From NCBI RefSeq assembly GCF_002775205.1, contig NC_036446.1:12586565-12650564 (forward strand): DNA of 64,000 nucleotides, in the 5' to 3' direction. Shown in pieces: positions 10,064 through 22,998 of this stretch. Under the pieces are notes generated by a model. The model saw nothing but the letters and a program-made list of their open reading frames with translations, did not search any database and was not told the DNA's origin. The number at the start of each line of letters is the position of its first letter. Position 1 is the first letter of the stretch. Position numbers and translations under genes: made by a program. Source of the DNA: Xiphophorus maculatus (taxonomy: Eukaryota; Chordata; Actinopteri; Cyprinodontiformes; Poeciliidae).

Positions 10064-11353
10064 CTCACAGAAGCTACTGAATCGCTGCCATGTTTTCCTT
10101 TTAATCACAATTCATTTTATAAACCTGTTCTTTTTATTTGATTCTGTAGCTTGGTTAGCTAAGCAACATTTTATAATCAACAACATCCTCTATACTTTGT
10201 TGTTCTATACTAAAATAATCTTCCTCAATAAACACAATTTTTTTTAATTCTGGGTCCAGTACCGATCTGATTCTAAATGTTTAGTTTTGAAAAAACAAAA
10301 TGATTTGAAGTTACAGATGTGGAATAAACATGTTTCATTTTCTTTGATTTAATATTAAAACTTGTTTTAATCAAAGTTAAAAGCTTTCAGAGCCCAAGAT
10401 TGTAGAGTTTGAATGGAAAACTAACCAACATGAATGTAAAATTCAACCTGGAGAGACTCAGAGAGAAAGTAGCTGTCTTACTTTCTTAGCTGGTAGAAAT
10501 AATTGCATTGCTACCAGGTTTTTGTTTTTATGCATAATTCATTTAATAAATCTGTTTTTTTCTTTTCATTGATTCTCTATAAATTCACTAAGATAAGACC
10601 AAGCACAATTCTGTAAACATCCTCAATACTTCACTGCTGTTGTTCTCTAAAAACAAATCCTGCTGAATAAATGCATTAAAAAATAATTCTGTGTACTTTT
10701 CTGATTCTAAATGTTTATTTTTGAAACTGATGCAACTGAGGAAGATTGACTGAAATGATTTAAAAACATGAACTGAAAGGCTGGGGGTAAAAGGAGAGAG
10801 GGAATAAAATTAGGTGTGAGTGAAGGATTTTTTTAAGATAACTGAATGGCTGTTGCCACATGAATAATTTGCTTTGTCAAAAAATGCGTCCCTCCTCAAA
10901 CATGAAGAAATAAAGAGTTAAGAGTGAAATAGCTTTTTCTGCATAATCACCTGTTCTCTGACCTAAAGGTATGAGTTTCATACCAACAGGAAAATATTTG
11001 GGGAATATCGTCCAGCTTTAACCTTTTACAATCTAAAATTCTCACCACTTTCAAATACATAATGTTTTACATTTACTCAATTTAAATAGATTAATTTATC
11101 AAACATGTTTTATCCAAATGTTCAGAGGATCTTTGGACACTAATCCTGTCATTAGTGCATAAGTCCTCTATTTGTGCCAGACATAATCTAATTCAATGCA
11201 AACTTGTTTATTGCACTTATTATATAAACACGTCTGGCCAAGTTTTACACCAACGTTTCTCCTGCCTGTGATAGAGGCCAACATTCTCCAGGCAAGTTGA
11301 TCCACACTATCTGGCTTTGTCCTCAGCTTATTGGTCCAAAGTTTCTGATGATG

Positions 11354-12700
11354 CCATCCATCCATCCATCCATCCATCCATCCATCCATCCATCCATCCA
11401 TCCATCCATCCATCTTCTTCCGCTTATCCGAGGTCGGGTCGCGGGGGTAGCAGCTTCAGAAGGGAGGCCCAGACTTCCCTCTCCCCAGCCACTTCTTCCA
11501 GCTCTTCCGGGGAAATCCCGAGGCGTTCCCAGGCCAGCCGAGAGACATAGTCCCTCCAGCGTGTCCTGGGTCTTCCCCGGGGTCTCCTCCCGGTGGGACG
11601 TGCCCGGAACACCTCACCAGGGAGGCGTCCAGGAGGCATCCTGGCCAGATGCCCGACCCACCTCAACTGGCTCCTCTCGATGTGAAGGAGCAGAGGCTCT
11701 ACTCTGAGTCCCTCCCGGATGACTGAGCTTCTCACCCTATCTCTAAGGGAGAGCTCAGCCACCCTACGGAGAAAACCCGTTTCGGCCGCTTGTATCCGCG
11801 ATCTCGTTCTTTCGGTCATGACCCAAAGCTCATGACCATAGATGAGGGTGGGAACGTAGATCGACCGGTAAATCGAGAGCTTCGCCTTTTGGCTCAGCTC
11901 TCTCTTCACCACGACGGACCGGTACAGCGCCCGCTTGACAGCAGACGCTGCGCCAATCTGCCTGTCGATCTCCCGCTCCCTTCTTCCCTTATTCGTGAAC
12001 AAGATCCCGAGATACTTGAACTCCTCCACCTGGGGCAGGACACCCCCCTTGACCCGGAGAAGGCACTCTACCCTTTACCGGCTCAAGACCATGGCCTCGG
12101 ATTTGGAGGCACTGATCCCCATCCCGGCCGCTTCACACTCGGCTGCGAACCGCTCCAGCGAGAGCTGCAGATCATGACCTGATGAGGCCAGTAGGACCAC
12201 ATCGTCTGCAAAAAGCAGAGACGAGATCCTAAGGCCACCAAATCGGTCCCCTCAACACCTTGGCTGCGCCTAGAAATTCTGTCCATGAAAGTAATGAACA
12301 GAATCGGTGACAAAGGGCAGCCCTGGCGGAGTCCAACTCTCACCGGAAACGAGCCCGACTTACTGCCGGCAATGCGGACCAGACTCTGACACCGGTCATA
12401 CAGGGACCTGACAGCCCGTATCAAAGGGCCAAGTACCCCATACTCCCGGAGAACCCCCCACAGGGCTCCCCGAGGGACACGGTCGAACGCCTTCTCCAAG
12501 TCCACAAAACACATGTAGACTGGTTGGGCGAACTCCCATGCACCCTCCAGGACCCTGCCGAGGGTGTAGAGCTGGTCCAGTGTTCCACGCCCAGGACGAA
12601 AACCACACTGCTCTTCCTGGATCCGAGGTTCGACTATCCGACGGACCCTCCTCTCCAGGAGCCCTGAATAGACCTTGCCAGGGAGGCTTAAGATTGTGAC
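11354..12700 (-). mobile_element. 5'-truncated LINE, Rex/RTE-like
   Basis: The minus strand encodes the C-terminal part of a reverse transcriptase of the type abundant in teleosts. The RT core lies around 12514-12180 (DLEKAFDRVPRGALWGVLRE, LRQGCPLSPILF, then the FADD region near 12190). The C-terminal domain runs 12029-11424 ([40 protein letters not shown]). At least two frame changes separate these parts, near the FADD motif and upstream of DLEKAF, so it is dead. The 3' tail is (GATG)n at 11354-11413, as described for Rex3. The 5' end is missing beyond about 12700. Rex1 or another family is possible. Confidence 0.8.
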
Positions 12701-13415
12701 CCCTCTTTAAAACTCGGTTTTCGAGTCCTTCCCATATCGGCTCAACAGGGCCAAAAGGCCGGAGTCCACCCTGACGACTCTGATGGCTCAAATTAGCATC
12801 CCTTCTTCAATTGTAAATGTGGCCGTTGACCGTCAGGCCAGAAGGTAGGAATGTGAATAGTCCAGTTTTGAAGCATACATGAAGTGTTTTTGGAGAGATG
12901 TGACCTTTTGCAGCTGATCCATGCTGCATTATCCAGGTCATTTTGCCAAATGTACATAGAGTTTGCAAAACATACAATCTGTTTCAAGAAATGTGCAAAG
13001 GTTTTTCTAAAGGAAATTAGTAATGTTTCTCTTTGAAATAAAGAAGAGGGTATAAAATGACAGTTTAGAAATAAACTAACCAAATTAATTGTGTGGATCC
13101 ACCTCAAAAAAACATGAAAAAAGTGTAAGCAAAAGAGATCTGGGTCTCAGGAGGTTATAATGATTTCATTGTGCTTTGGTGCGCCAGTAATGGCTTTATT
13201 TACAGAACATGTAAACAAAGTCAGTCTAAGTCGAAGTCGAAGTCTAAGTCTATTGTGCAACTGTGAGATGCGTTGAGGCCATTACCAGGGTACTGATAAG
13301 GTAATGGCCCTATTTACTGAACAAAAGCACCTGCTAGATAAAATCCTTCAGGCCAGTTGGACTATCTAAGCCGAAATAGGTATATGTCAAAGTGGACTAA
13401 CTCAAGCCATTCTAG
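12701..13415. mobile_element. Fragment related to the composite element of gene 4 intron 3
   Basis: The pieces CTGACGACTCT and AAATTAGCATCCC near 12770-12805, TAATGGC followed by TTTATTTAC near 13190, and a terminal TTCTAGT next to resumed unit sequence match the element at 29562-32644. A short (AAGTCG/AAGTCT)n tract lies near 13218-13252. There is no coding capacity. The adjoining LINE probably inserted into this element, after which flanking unit sequence was lost. Confidence 0.45.
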
Positions 13416-13462
13416 TACTTGAATGGGAGACTGCCTGGGAATACCAGGTGCTGGAAGCTTTT
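13416..13462 (+). ncRNA. 5S-rRNA-derived fragment, 5' half lost (unit 2)
   Basis: Only TACTTGAATGGGAGACTGCC to GGAAGCTTTT remains; the GATCTCGTCT to CCTGGTTA part was removed with the 11354-13415 replacement. Confidence 0.75.
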
Positions 13463-13585
13463 ACTGGCTCTTTCGCTAAAATGTGAAAGATGATACTAAA
13501 GCAAAAATGTATCACAGCAGAGGTAAGAATACATGTAGAAGTGGTCAGTGGTGAGTTAAACAGTGTGAAAATGCAAAAGTCTTTA

Positions 13586-13662
13586 GTGCCCCCTGGTGGT
13601 GACAAAAGCACCTGATATAGTAATACCAGGTGCGGTAAGATGTAGCCACCACCAGGGGGCAC
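13586..13662. promoter_or_regulatory. Inverted CTCF-consensus pair (unit 2)
   Basis: Both 14-nt cores are perfect (13586-13599 minus, 13649-13662 plus). Confidence 0.55.
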
Positions 13663-13896
13663 TAACAACTCTTTAACTCCACATTTTCACACTTTATAAA
13701 TTCGGCACAGATCAAAAACCTCTGTGTTTATTCATACCTCTGACACATGTTGCTTCAATGTTATCTTTCACAAAATATATTTTTGCTAATAAACATTTAG
13801 AATCAGATTTTTTATATATATATTTTGGTTTTTGTTTACTAAATTTATAGAGAATCAGCTCAAAGAAAAAGAGCAGACTTATTAAATGAAATATGT

Positions 13897-14280
13897 TTAA
13901 AAAGAAAACATGGCAGCAATGCTGTTGTTTCTATAAGCTACGAACATGAGACAGAAAATAACAGTGACAGCAACAGGACCAGCAGGGGGCGTACTGGCAC
14001 TGCTGGTCCTGTTGTAGTAGTCGCCCTGGCAACAGTTAAACTGTTTTGCATCTAATAGATCCATCTCCTGCTGCATTCACTGTGAAGATGAAAATAAAGT
14101 TATGTTGTCAGTAACATGTTTGTTTCTGGTCTTAGCAGGATAAATACTCATTATGTAAAAACATGATATTCTCTTTCCTGATACTGTGATGCAGGAGTTT
14201 TCATTCCCTTCACAGTTGAGGGATTTCATGCAGTTTTCTCCTTCACAGCTGAAGAACTTTTTTCCATTTGGGTTGAACTT
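13897..14280 (-). pseudogene. Minus-strand Ly6/uPAR gene relic (unit 2)
   Basis: Same two exon stumps as in unit 1, ending at a TAA at 13897. The exon 5 stump starts TGCATTCAG where unit 1 has TGAATTCAG. Confidence 0.72.
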
Positions 14281-14479
14281 CTAGTCTAAAGAACTGCAGA
14301 ATCATAACATTTTTTTCTTCAAAGCTCTCACTTTTTTTATTGTCACCAGCTTGTTTCACCCAAAATATCTGCATAGGTATGGAGCTAAATTGGGACCGCA
14401 AAGGTTCTTCAGAAAAAAAAAAATGAAACTGGGAAAAATGTTTGAAATTAAAAAATAACATTTGAAACTAAGAAAATAT

Positions 14480-14710
14480 TCAAAACTACTTTTCAGATTT
14501 AAGGTATTTTTGAGCTTCAGATATGTCCATTTTTTTCAGATTCAAACTTCTGGCCCTGTTTTGGCCTGGGTGGCTGGACCTCGGATGACAAGGACATGGA
14601 CTCATGACTGACAGCTGGACAACTGCAGTCATTGTGTTTGAATCTGTAAAAAAAAATAATGATAAATCTCTGGAATCAAAAAAACCTTTAAATCTGAAAA
14701 GTAGTTTTGA
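14480..14710. mobile_element. MITE-like inverted-repeat element (unit 2)
   Basis: Here the left arm reads TCAAAACTACTTTTCAGATT, a better complement to the right arm than in unit 1. Confidence 0.55.
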
Positions 14711-15317
14711 GTATTTCTGTCAGGTTCAAATCTTTTTCTCCTATTGAACAAACTTTATGGCCCCAATTTAACTTCATACTAGAATCACAACACTAAGTGT
14801 ATTATACATTTTCCAGTACTGCCAATTAACCAAGGTAAAAAAATAATAATAAAACATGGGTTACATATTAAATATTAATTTCATACAGAAACAAATCAGA
14901 CAAAACTAGAGTTATTAATCAGTTAAAGCCATCTTTATAAAGTCAAATATGTACATCACATATACTAGTGCATGATGGTTGCTCTGCTGGTCACTGTCAT
15001 CGTCTCTCTACATCTAACATCTGCCTAAAATATAGGCTGTGTTCACACTGCAGTCTGAAGTGACCCAATTCTGATTTTTTGTCAAATCAGATTTTTTTGC
15101 TGTGACCTTTCACATTTCCCAATTAATGCGACCTGGTCTACTGTGAACGCAATAGACCTGAAAGTGTCCCGTATGCCCAATAGAGGGCGCAATAAGGTCA
15201 CACATAGAGAGAGAGCTCATTGTTTTGCCAACCGCCATAAAGAAGAAGAAGAAGAAGCGCTCAGTGTTTGTGGACGTAAACATGGACGCTAACAGTGGAG
15301 CAAAGCTTGTTATTTTG

Positions 15318-15929
15318 TGTAAATGACTTTTCTAATATTTTGTGTCTCCTCATGTCATGTATTTGTTGACATGATAGTCGATGCTTTTATTTTGAAAGGG
15401 CTTGGAACGGTAAGGTGACTGACGCAAAACGGTAGAAGTAGCGCGGCCGTTCGGGCAGAGAAAGTTGACATGAACGAGTCGGAGTGAAGGGGAGATAGTT
15501 GGGGTGTGATTCAGGGTGACAATCGGTTGGTTGGCGCTTGGTTGATGAGGGAACAAGGTGAGTGTGTTGTCATGTATATATGTTTATTTTTCCTGCGGAA
15601 CGTGTATTTCTCTATTGGGTGTGACGGTTGTGTTTTGCCACTAGATGGTGCTGATTTACTATGGTCAACCGTCAACAGTTGAAATACGTTGCATTTTATT
15701 TCGTGACAGGGATTTTGGATTTTAATAAATACATTTATTGTAAAACATAATTTTAGCATAGAAGGTAAAAGATTTATATGTTAAGGTCAGAACAACACTG
15801 TTTGAGTACTAATGTTATTTTATTTGTATATTTTGTAGCTCTTACGGTGAGTTCACAATAAAAGGCTGTTCAATAAAGGACTGTGAACCATCAGTTTAAG
15901 AGACCATCTTATTCAACCGGGACGCTACA
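15318..15929 (+). mobile_element. Solo LTR, 612 bp, family undetermined
   Basis: The segment opens TGTAAATGAC and closes GGGACGCTACA (TG...CA). It is flanked by the 5-bp duplication TTTTG (15313-15317 and 15930-15934) and is absent from the other units. AATAAA signals lie in the distal half. No internal retroviral region accompanies it, as expected when two LTRs recombine. The family (gypsy, BEL or ERV) cannot be fixed without a coding region. Confidence 0.75.
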
Positions 15930-16152
15930 TTTTGAAGTTGTTGACCGACAGGAGCAGCATATTAACAACTTAATCCTCATTATTGTCCATCATGGTTGTT
16001 ATTTTCCTTCCCGCTTACGAAGACTAGTGAGATTTGTTGAGTATCAGTGACGTTAACGTCTGATGAACACGGCCTTTAAGATTCAGGTCACATTTGAAAA
16101 GATCGGATACGAATCAAATACTCAAGTTGCCTGGGTCGCATTTGGAAAAATG

Positions 16153-18503
16153 TTTAATAATCGCACAAACCAAACGCCTTATTTCATGTTGACGGGCAGA
16201 CAGCCTAACATTTCTAGGATGCACAAGTTTGGATGTGTTTGTTACACTTACAAACGAGAGAAAGGGAAGCTGGATTCAAGGTGTGAAAAAGGCATTTTTA
16301 TAGGGTATGACAAGAATAGTCCAGCCTATATGGTCTATTTTCCAAACAGCAGGAAAATCCAGAAACATAGACTTGTGAAATTTGTATCCAGAGAGAAAAA
16401 TGGGACTGATGTAAATTTGGATGATGATGATGATATGATTAGAATTAGTCCCAGAGCAACCAAAACTTCAGAGGCTGATCCAGTAAATGTTTCTGACCAG
16501 AAATTGAGCACAGAAGAAGAACCAATGGCGAGTACCAGTCACACAACAAGACATGAAGAACCTGAGAGGCGATACCCTGTCAGAGAAAGAAAGAAACCAG
16601 GTTATTTAGATGACTATGTATGTGGCATTGATGATGAAGAACAGATAGCTAACATTGATTATTGTTATAGACTGATAAGTGGAGTACCTCAAACCTACAA
16701 AGAAGCTGTAACATCTGTGAATGCAAAAGAGTGGGTTACAGCAATGGATGAGGAAATCCAATCATTAAACGACAATGTTACTTTTTCCCTGACCAGTTTA
16801 CCTGAGGGTAAAACTGTAGTGGGGGGTAAATGGGTTTATGCAATCAAAAAGAATAGTGATGGATCAGACAAATATAAGGCTAGATATGTTGCTAAAGGAT
16901 TCAGTCAAAAGAAAGGTATGAACTATGATGAAACCTTTTCACCAACTGCTAGCATGACGAGCATCAGAGTGTTGATGCAAAAGGTGGTACAGGAGAACAT
17001 GTTTGTTCACCAGATGGATGTAAAGACAGCATATTTACATGCCCCAATTGAATGTGAACTTTATATTGAACAACCAGAGGGCTACAAGAAGGAATCTCAA
17101 GAAAATAAAAGACTGGTGTATAAACTGCAAAAATCTCTTTATGGACTTAAACAGTCGAGCAGAAACTGGAACAGAATGTTGCATGACTATCTATGTGAAA
17201 TCAAGTTTGTTCAAAACCCTGCTGATCATTGTGTTTACACAAAGATTACTGATACTGAAACTGTGTTTATCATTATATGGGTCGATGATTTGATTATTGC
17301 TGCCAGTGATACGAATATCCTTAGAGATATAAAAGAAAAACTTAACTCCAAATTTAGGATGAAGGACTTAGGAAACTTGACACATTTTCTTGGCATTGAC
17401 TTTGAGAAAGATGCTGACAGTATTAAAATGTCACAGTCGAAGTATGTAAAGAAAATACTGGAAAAGTTTGACATGCTGAACTGTAAGCCACAAACTACCC
17501 CTTGTGAGCAGAAACTTAACTATGCTGATAATGCTGAAGTAATGAATGATGTCAGAAAATACAGGGAGGCAATAGGGAGCTTAATCTATTTGTCAACATG
17601 TACAAGACCAGATTTAAGCTATGTTGAAAGCAAACTGTCACAGTACTTTGCAGACCCAACCACAGAACAGTGGAATACTGTAAAGCATGTTTTTAGGTAT
17701 CTGAGAGGCACACAAGATAAAGTACTATGTTTTAAAAAGGGTGCCTGTGATAACCTTATATATGCATACAGTGATGCCGATTGGGCAGGCGATGTAACAG
17801 ATCGAAGGAGTACAACAGGTTACTGTATGAGTCTAAATAGAGATGGTCCGTTGGTCTCGTGGAAGACCAAAAGACAGCCTACAGTATCTCTATCTACATG
17901 TGAAGCAGAGTACATGGCATTAGCTGTTACTGTACAGGAATGCTTATACTTGAAACAACTGTTGTTCAACATGGATGGTAAGGATTATTCAGCTAATATT
18001 TATGAGGATAATCAGGGTACCATATCCTTAGCCAAAAATCCTGTGTATAGACAAAGATGTAAACATATTGATATTAAATATCATTTTGTCAGATCAGTTG
18101 TAAATGAAGGAAAAGTCTTTCTAGAGTACTGTCCAACTAATGAAATGGTTGCAGAGGTACTAACTAAACCAGCAACAAAGATTAAGTTGAGGAAGTATGA
18201 AATGTTTATGTTTGGTGGAACATGAATGTATTTTGGTAGAAGTATTGAGAGACAGAGGAAGTTACCCAAATGTGAGCAAGTGGGGGTGTTGACTGTATGA
18301 ATGTTTTTGTGCTCTCATTTGTTGTTGTATTTATCATTATTGGATTATTGTGAGTCTCATCACGTGACCTGTCTAATTGAAAACACTCGTGTACAATAAA
18401 GGGTGTGTCCTTGATGCAAAGAAGGTTCAACACGAAAGCCACAACCCGTATGAGTCTCATGTTGTCACGTTGAACGCTGTGCTGAAGGGTGACTCTGCTA
18501 ACA
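16153..18503 (+). mobile_element. 5'-truncated Ty1/copia retrotransposon
   Basis: The remaining open frame ends at 18225 and carries, in order, the end of integrase (GKLDSRCEKGIFIGYD region), a copia-type reverse transcriptase (MDVKTAYLHAPIE, VDDLIIAAS near 17281) and RNase H (DADWAGD, STCEAEYMALA, HIDIKYHFVRS). This order, with integrase before RT, defines copia. A polypurine tract (AAGTGGGGGTG) precedes a 217-bp 3' LTR (18287-18503, TGTTGACTG to CTAACA). The 5' LTR, gag, protease and most of integrase are absent, so the copy is broken. The frame nominally begins at 16063, but its first 30 codons are array-unit sequence. It is a relatively young fossil, present in this unit only. Confidence 0.88.
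18287..18503 (+). repeat. 3' LTR of the copia element
   Basis: 217 bp, TG...CA bounded, with AATAAA near 18396. It is immediately followed by a 14-bp copy (CATTTGGAAAAATG, 18504-18517) of the sequence that precedes the element at 16139-16152. Confidence 0.7.
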
Positions 18504-19084
18504 CATTTGGAAAAATGCGACCTGTATTCAGACTATCAGATATAGGTCGCATTACAGCAAAAAAAAAAAAAAAACAGGAAGTGGAAACTGCAGTGCTTAT
18601 GATGAGCGTAATATGCTTCACTTAGCTCCTTGATATGAAAAATAGGAAGTTGAATTTTGGGTTTAAATTCAAGTTCCTATCGCTATGCAAACCCTCCACA
18701 CCTTCTGACCTCCTGTATGCAAAAATCTACATATAATTGCTTTGAATTATACTATTATACTCAATAGCAATCATTGCATGTACACATGCACATAATCACA
18801 CAAAGAACCGTTGTTCACTTGGAGTTTTCAGGATTTCAACCGGTGATTGTTTTAACTGCAGTTAAATATGAACAAACTGTCTTCAAAAACTCAATAAAGT
18901 TCACAGTTTCCTAACGTTGAAGTCCAGAATGAACGTGTTCAAAGCATCCAAGTTTATAGAAAGCCATCAAGCTCACATATACATAAAATATGACTTTTAG
19001 CACCTAAACAGCTCTTTATCTGTGAGCGGCACATGTGGTTTTTGTGTTCAACGTCTGCAGGCTGTTCTTGAGAAAACATCTCAA

Positions 19085-19219
19085 CTCATTATCGTTTCTT
19101 CCCGTGTGAAGAACTACAGCTAAGCTCCCTCAGCACATTCAGGCTAGCTTGGCTCCGCTTAACCGATCCTAGGAAGACGCCGCTGACCGCAGTACCAGGA
19201 CAGGCCTGCGCTGTGCTCG
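19085..19219 (+). promoter_or_regulatory. Candidate 5' non-coding exon of gene 3
   Basis: Same block and GTAAGT donor as before gene 2 (intron from 19220). Confidence 0.4.
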
Positions 19220-19670
19220 GTAAGTGCTTGGAAAGAAACATTTCTTCAGTTAAACAGGCGTTTGAAGCAGCTACCGCGTAAAGGCGGGCTGCTTTTATAG
19301 CTACTTTGTTTTAATTAACGGAGCAACTAGCATTTGTGTTGGCTAAGCTAACGCGTTAAGGCGGGCTTGGGCACTTTTAATATTTTTTGCTGCAATAATT
19401 AAATACTCAGACTTATAAAAACAATCTAGACAAACATCAAGGATTTTACCAGATAATTATTTTTTCAGAAGAGCTCATATCATACAGCAATTTCCTTGTA
19501 TTCAATTAGAGCGCTGTGATTGGATAAAAAAAATGGCCTGTTTTTCATTGTGCTTCTTTTTGCATCCACTACAAATCTGCCAGTCACAAACAGGAGGATC
19601 TGCTTATTTAGGGGAGGTGTAAAACTGGGAGTAGATCCCCTCCAAGGAAATCCTGTGATCCATCAGCAAA

Positions 19671-21030
19671 ATGTTCCTCTTCACTTTGGTGCTGGTGGTG
19701 CTGTTTCTACCGGAAGGCAAGTTTTTGATTACGATTAATATTATTCTAACATTGCATTATTTAGTGTGATTTCATTAAATTTAGATTTTCTCCCATTAAA
19801 AATTACAATAATAATCTCTTTTCTACTTTTCTTGTTAAACCTTTCAAACTTTTTCTTTCCTCTCTATTTTGTGCTGATGTGATTCAGCCATTTTGTCTTG
19901 GTTAAGAAAAGGATTTTGGCATTTAGAAATAATTCTATATAATAGTTTCCTTCATACTTTTGTTGACAATAAATGTTCATTTTCTCTTTGTTTTAATTAG
20001 CTGACAACCTGAAATGTAAATGTGAATCTGGCCCCGAGGGAACTTGCTCTGAGGAAACAACTATATGTTCCTCAAAGAACGATAGTTGTTCAGTAACAAC
20101 AAAAGGCTATTATTTAGGTACGTATTTGTGAGGTTTCCTGTTGATGATTCTTAGTTTGGGAACTCATCAGTTTAAAATTTGTGTTCTTTAATTACAGGTG
20201 GTGCAAAGTCTGAGCACATCTCCAAAGGTTGCATTACGTCTGAACTGTGTATTAATTACTCTGTCAGCTATGGAGCTTACAGAATTGTACAAAACAGCAA
20301 GTGCTGCAGTGAAGATCTCTGCAACGCCCAGATTAACTACACAAAACTTGGTAATTAATTCATTGATTATGTTTTTCAATACTTTGCACAATTTGAATTT
20401 GCAGTGCTCACAAATGTTTTTTAACTAACTATAGATTTGGATTAAAAAACAGAATACACTTAGTTTTGTAATTCCAGCTTCATATACATGTTTTAGAAGA
20501 AACAAGTTGGTGACAAAAAATTAAAGCTTTTAAGAAAAAATTATAATAATTCTTAATTTCTTTTCAACTGAATAACTATCTCTGTATTTTAGTCTCCACT
20601 CCAAATAGAAAAAAGTGCTTCAGCTGTGATGAAGAAAACTGCATGAAAACCCTTAAATGTGCAGGGGATGAAAACTACTGCATTGATGTAAAAGGTAAAA
20701 GGCCAACATGTTTGCATGCTTCATATTTATCATCACAAGAACATTAAGACCAGATACAAATGTGTTACTTGCATCATAACTATTTTCATTTTCACAGGAC
20801 ATGCAGTAGGAGTAACTATGATGTCCAAAGGATGTGCCTCTAAGTTGGTGTGCTCAGATCAATTTTCTTCAGTGATGAGTCAGTTAACTTCACGGCCCCC
20901 TGGAACAAAGATTAGCTGCTGCCGGGGCAACTACTGCAACGGCGCCAGCAGCCCAAGCAGCACCAGCAGCACCAGTCCCACCCTGCTGCTCCTGTTGGTG
21001 CCTCTGTTGTTTTCTATCTTATTTTCTTAG
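19671..21030 (+). CDS. Gene 3: two-domain Ly6/uPAR GPI-anchored protein
   Basis: Exons 19671-19716, 20001-20117, 20198-20350, 20593-20694 and 20798-21030 give 216 residues. The LU1 loop between the second and fourth cysteines reads ESGPEGTCSEETTIC, acidic where genes 2 and 4 are neutral or basic. LU2 carries HAVGVTMMSKGCASKLVCSD, a variant shared only with gene 5. The stem is the short form (ASSPSSTSSTSP), like gene 1. All ten cysteines of each domain, the splice sites and the GC donor of intron 1 are kept. Poly(A) signal at 21194-21199. Confidence 0.9.
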
Positions 21031-22454
21031 CTCACAGAAGCTACTGAATCGCTGCCATGTTTTCTTTTTAATCACAATTCATTTTCTAAACCTGTTCTTT
21101 TTATTTGATTCTATAGCTTGGTTAGCTAAGCAGCATGTTATAATCAACAACATCCTCTATACTTTGTTGTTCTATACTAAAATAATCTTCCTCAATAAAC
21201 AATTTTTTTTTAATTCTGGGTCCAGTACCGATCTGATTCTAAATGTTTAGTTTTGAAAAGATAAAATGATTTGAAGTTACAGATGTGGAATAAACATGTT
21301 TCATTTTCTTTGATTTAATATTAAAACTTGTTTTAATCAAAGAAAAGTTAAAAGCTTTCAGAGCCCAAGATTGTAGAGTTTGAATGGAAAACTAACCAAC
21401 ATGAATGTAAAATTCAACCTGGAGAGACTCAGAGAGAAAGTAGCTGTCTTACTTTCTTAGCTGATAGAAATAATTGCAATGCTACCAGGTTTTCTTTTTA
21501 TGCATAATTCATTTAATAAATCTGTTTTTTCTTTTCATTGATTCTCTATAAATTCACTAAGATAAGACCAAGCAAAATTCTGTAAACATCCTCAATACTT
21601 CACTGCTGTTGTGCTCTAAAAACAAATCCTGCTGAATAAATGCATTAAAAAATAATTCTGTGTACTTTTCTGATTCTAAATGTTTATTTTTGAAACCGAT
21701 GCAACTGAGGAAGATTGACTGAAATGATTTAAACACATGAACTGAAAGGCTGGGGGTAAAAGGAGAGAGGGAATAAAATTAGGTGTGAGTGAAGGATTTT
21801 TTTAAGATAACTGAATGGCTGTTGCCACATGAATAATTTGCTTTGTCAAAAAATGCGTCCCTCCTCAAACATGAAGAAATAAAGAGTTAAGAGTGAAATA
21901 GCTTTTTCTACATAATCACCTGTTCTCTGAGCTAAATGTAGGAGTTTCATACCAACAGGAAAATATTTGGGGAATATCGTCCAGCTTTAACCTTTTACAA
22001 TCTAAAACTCTCACCACTTTCAAATACATAATGTTTTGCATTTACTCAATTTAAATAGATTAATTTATCAAACATGTTTTATCCAAATGTTCAGAGGATC
22101 TTTGGACACTAATCCTGTCATTAGTGCATAAGTCCTCTATTTGTGCCAGACATAATCTAATTCAATGCAAACTTGTTTATTGCACTTATTATATAAACAC
22201 GTCTGGCCAAGTTTTACACCAACGTTTCTCCTGCCTGTGATAGAGGCCAACATTCTCCAGGCAAGTTGATCCACACTATCTGGCTTTGTCCTCAGCTTAT
22301 TGGTCCAAAGCTTCTGATGATGCACATTTATTTAATTTTGAAGCATTTTATGTTAAAATGTGTAAAAACTATTATCATTTTCCGTTTGATCTCTTTAATT
22401 AAACAGAATATTGAATAACTTGCTGTTTCTATACGTTTTGATTAATTCAAGGTT

Positions 22455-22492
22455 CAAACTACTAACCTTGAGCTATCAAGGTTAGTAGTTTG
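22455..22492. repeat. Perfect 17-bp-arm hairpin (unit 3)
   Basis: Identical to the unit 1 hairpin, including the GCTA loop. Confidence 0.9.
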
Positions 22493-22920
22493 TTATAAAC
22501 AACCAGACTACATGGCAAGATGTAATCATGGAACTCTGCTAATAAATATTCAAACTATATCAGTTTTTCCTGTAAAATCAGATCGTTTTGTTATTTTGGG
22601 GATCAAACAGATTATTTGTGCTTAAAGTCACAAATGTCTTGAAATGGCTCTTGGCTCACACCTCTGCTTTATTCTCTAACTGCAGCAAAGTGCTGGAAAC
22701 TGGTTTCACTGGACACAAGATTTCCTCTTCTGCAAGACTAAAGGACCAACAATGAATCATGTTCATTTAAAAATCTGTGAGCTGTAATCATCAGTCTTTA
22801 AAATTAAAGCATAAAGCATAAAATGCACTGTGATGAACCTTGGTGTAAATTCAAACTGGAAGATGCTTTTCTTTTCATCTGCTCAGTCAATCACCTCATC
22901 ATGCGCCTCCTTCCCATCTA

Positions 22921-22998
22921 CGCCGATCTCGTCTGGGTCGGGCCTGGTTAATACTTGAATGGGAGACTGCCTGGGAATACCAGGTGCTGGAAGCTTTT
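22921..22998 (+). ncRNA. 5S-rRNA-derived fragment (unit 3)
   Basis: Starts CGCCGATCTCGTCTGGGTCG; has the same internal deletion relative to 5S rRNA as unit 1. Confidence 0.8.

Larger units (their letters stand above)
8685..19670 (+). repeat. Array unit 2 (11 kb) with LINE, solo LTR and copia insertions
   Basis: This is the unit 1 layout with about 630 bp of spacer (the part matching 4783-5412, including the hairpin and half of the 5S fragment) replaced by 11354-13415. A solo LTR (15318-15929) and a copia fragment (16153-18503) sit in its DNA-transposon remnant (15034-18558). The plain spacer 10240-11350 matches unit 1 closely. The CTCF-consensus pair is at 13586-13599 (-) and 13649-13662 (+), the third match at 13979-13992. 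The fourth (15177-15190) has one mismatch. Confidence 0.85.

Noticed and set aside
11297-12182. Plus-strand frames with IHPSIHPS repeats and proline-rich text
   Set aside because: These are the (CATC)n tail and the antisense of the LINE reverse transcriptase.
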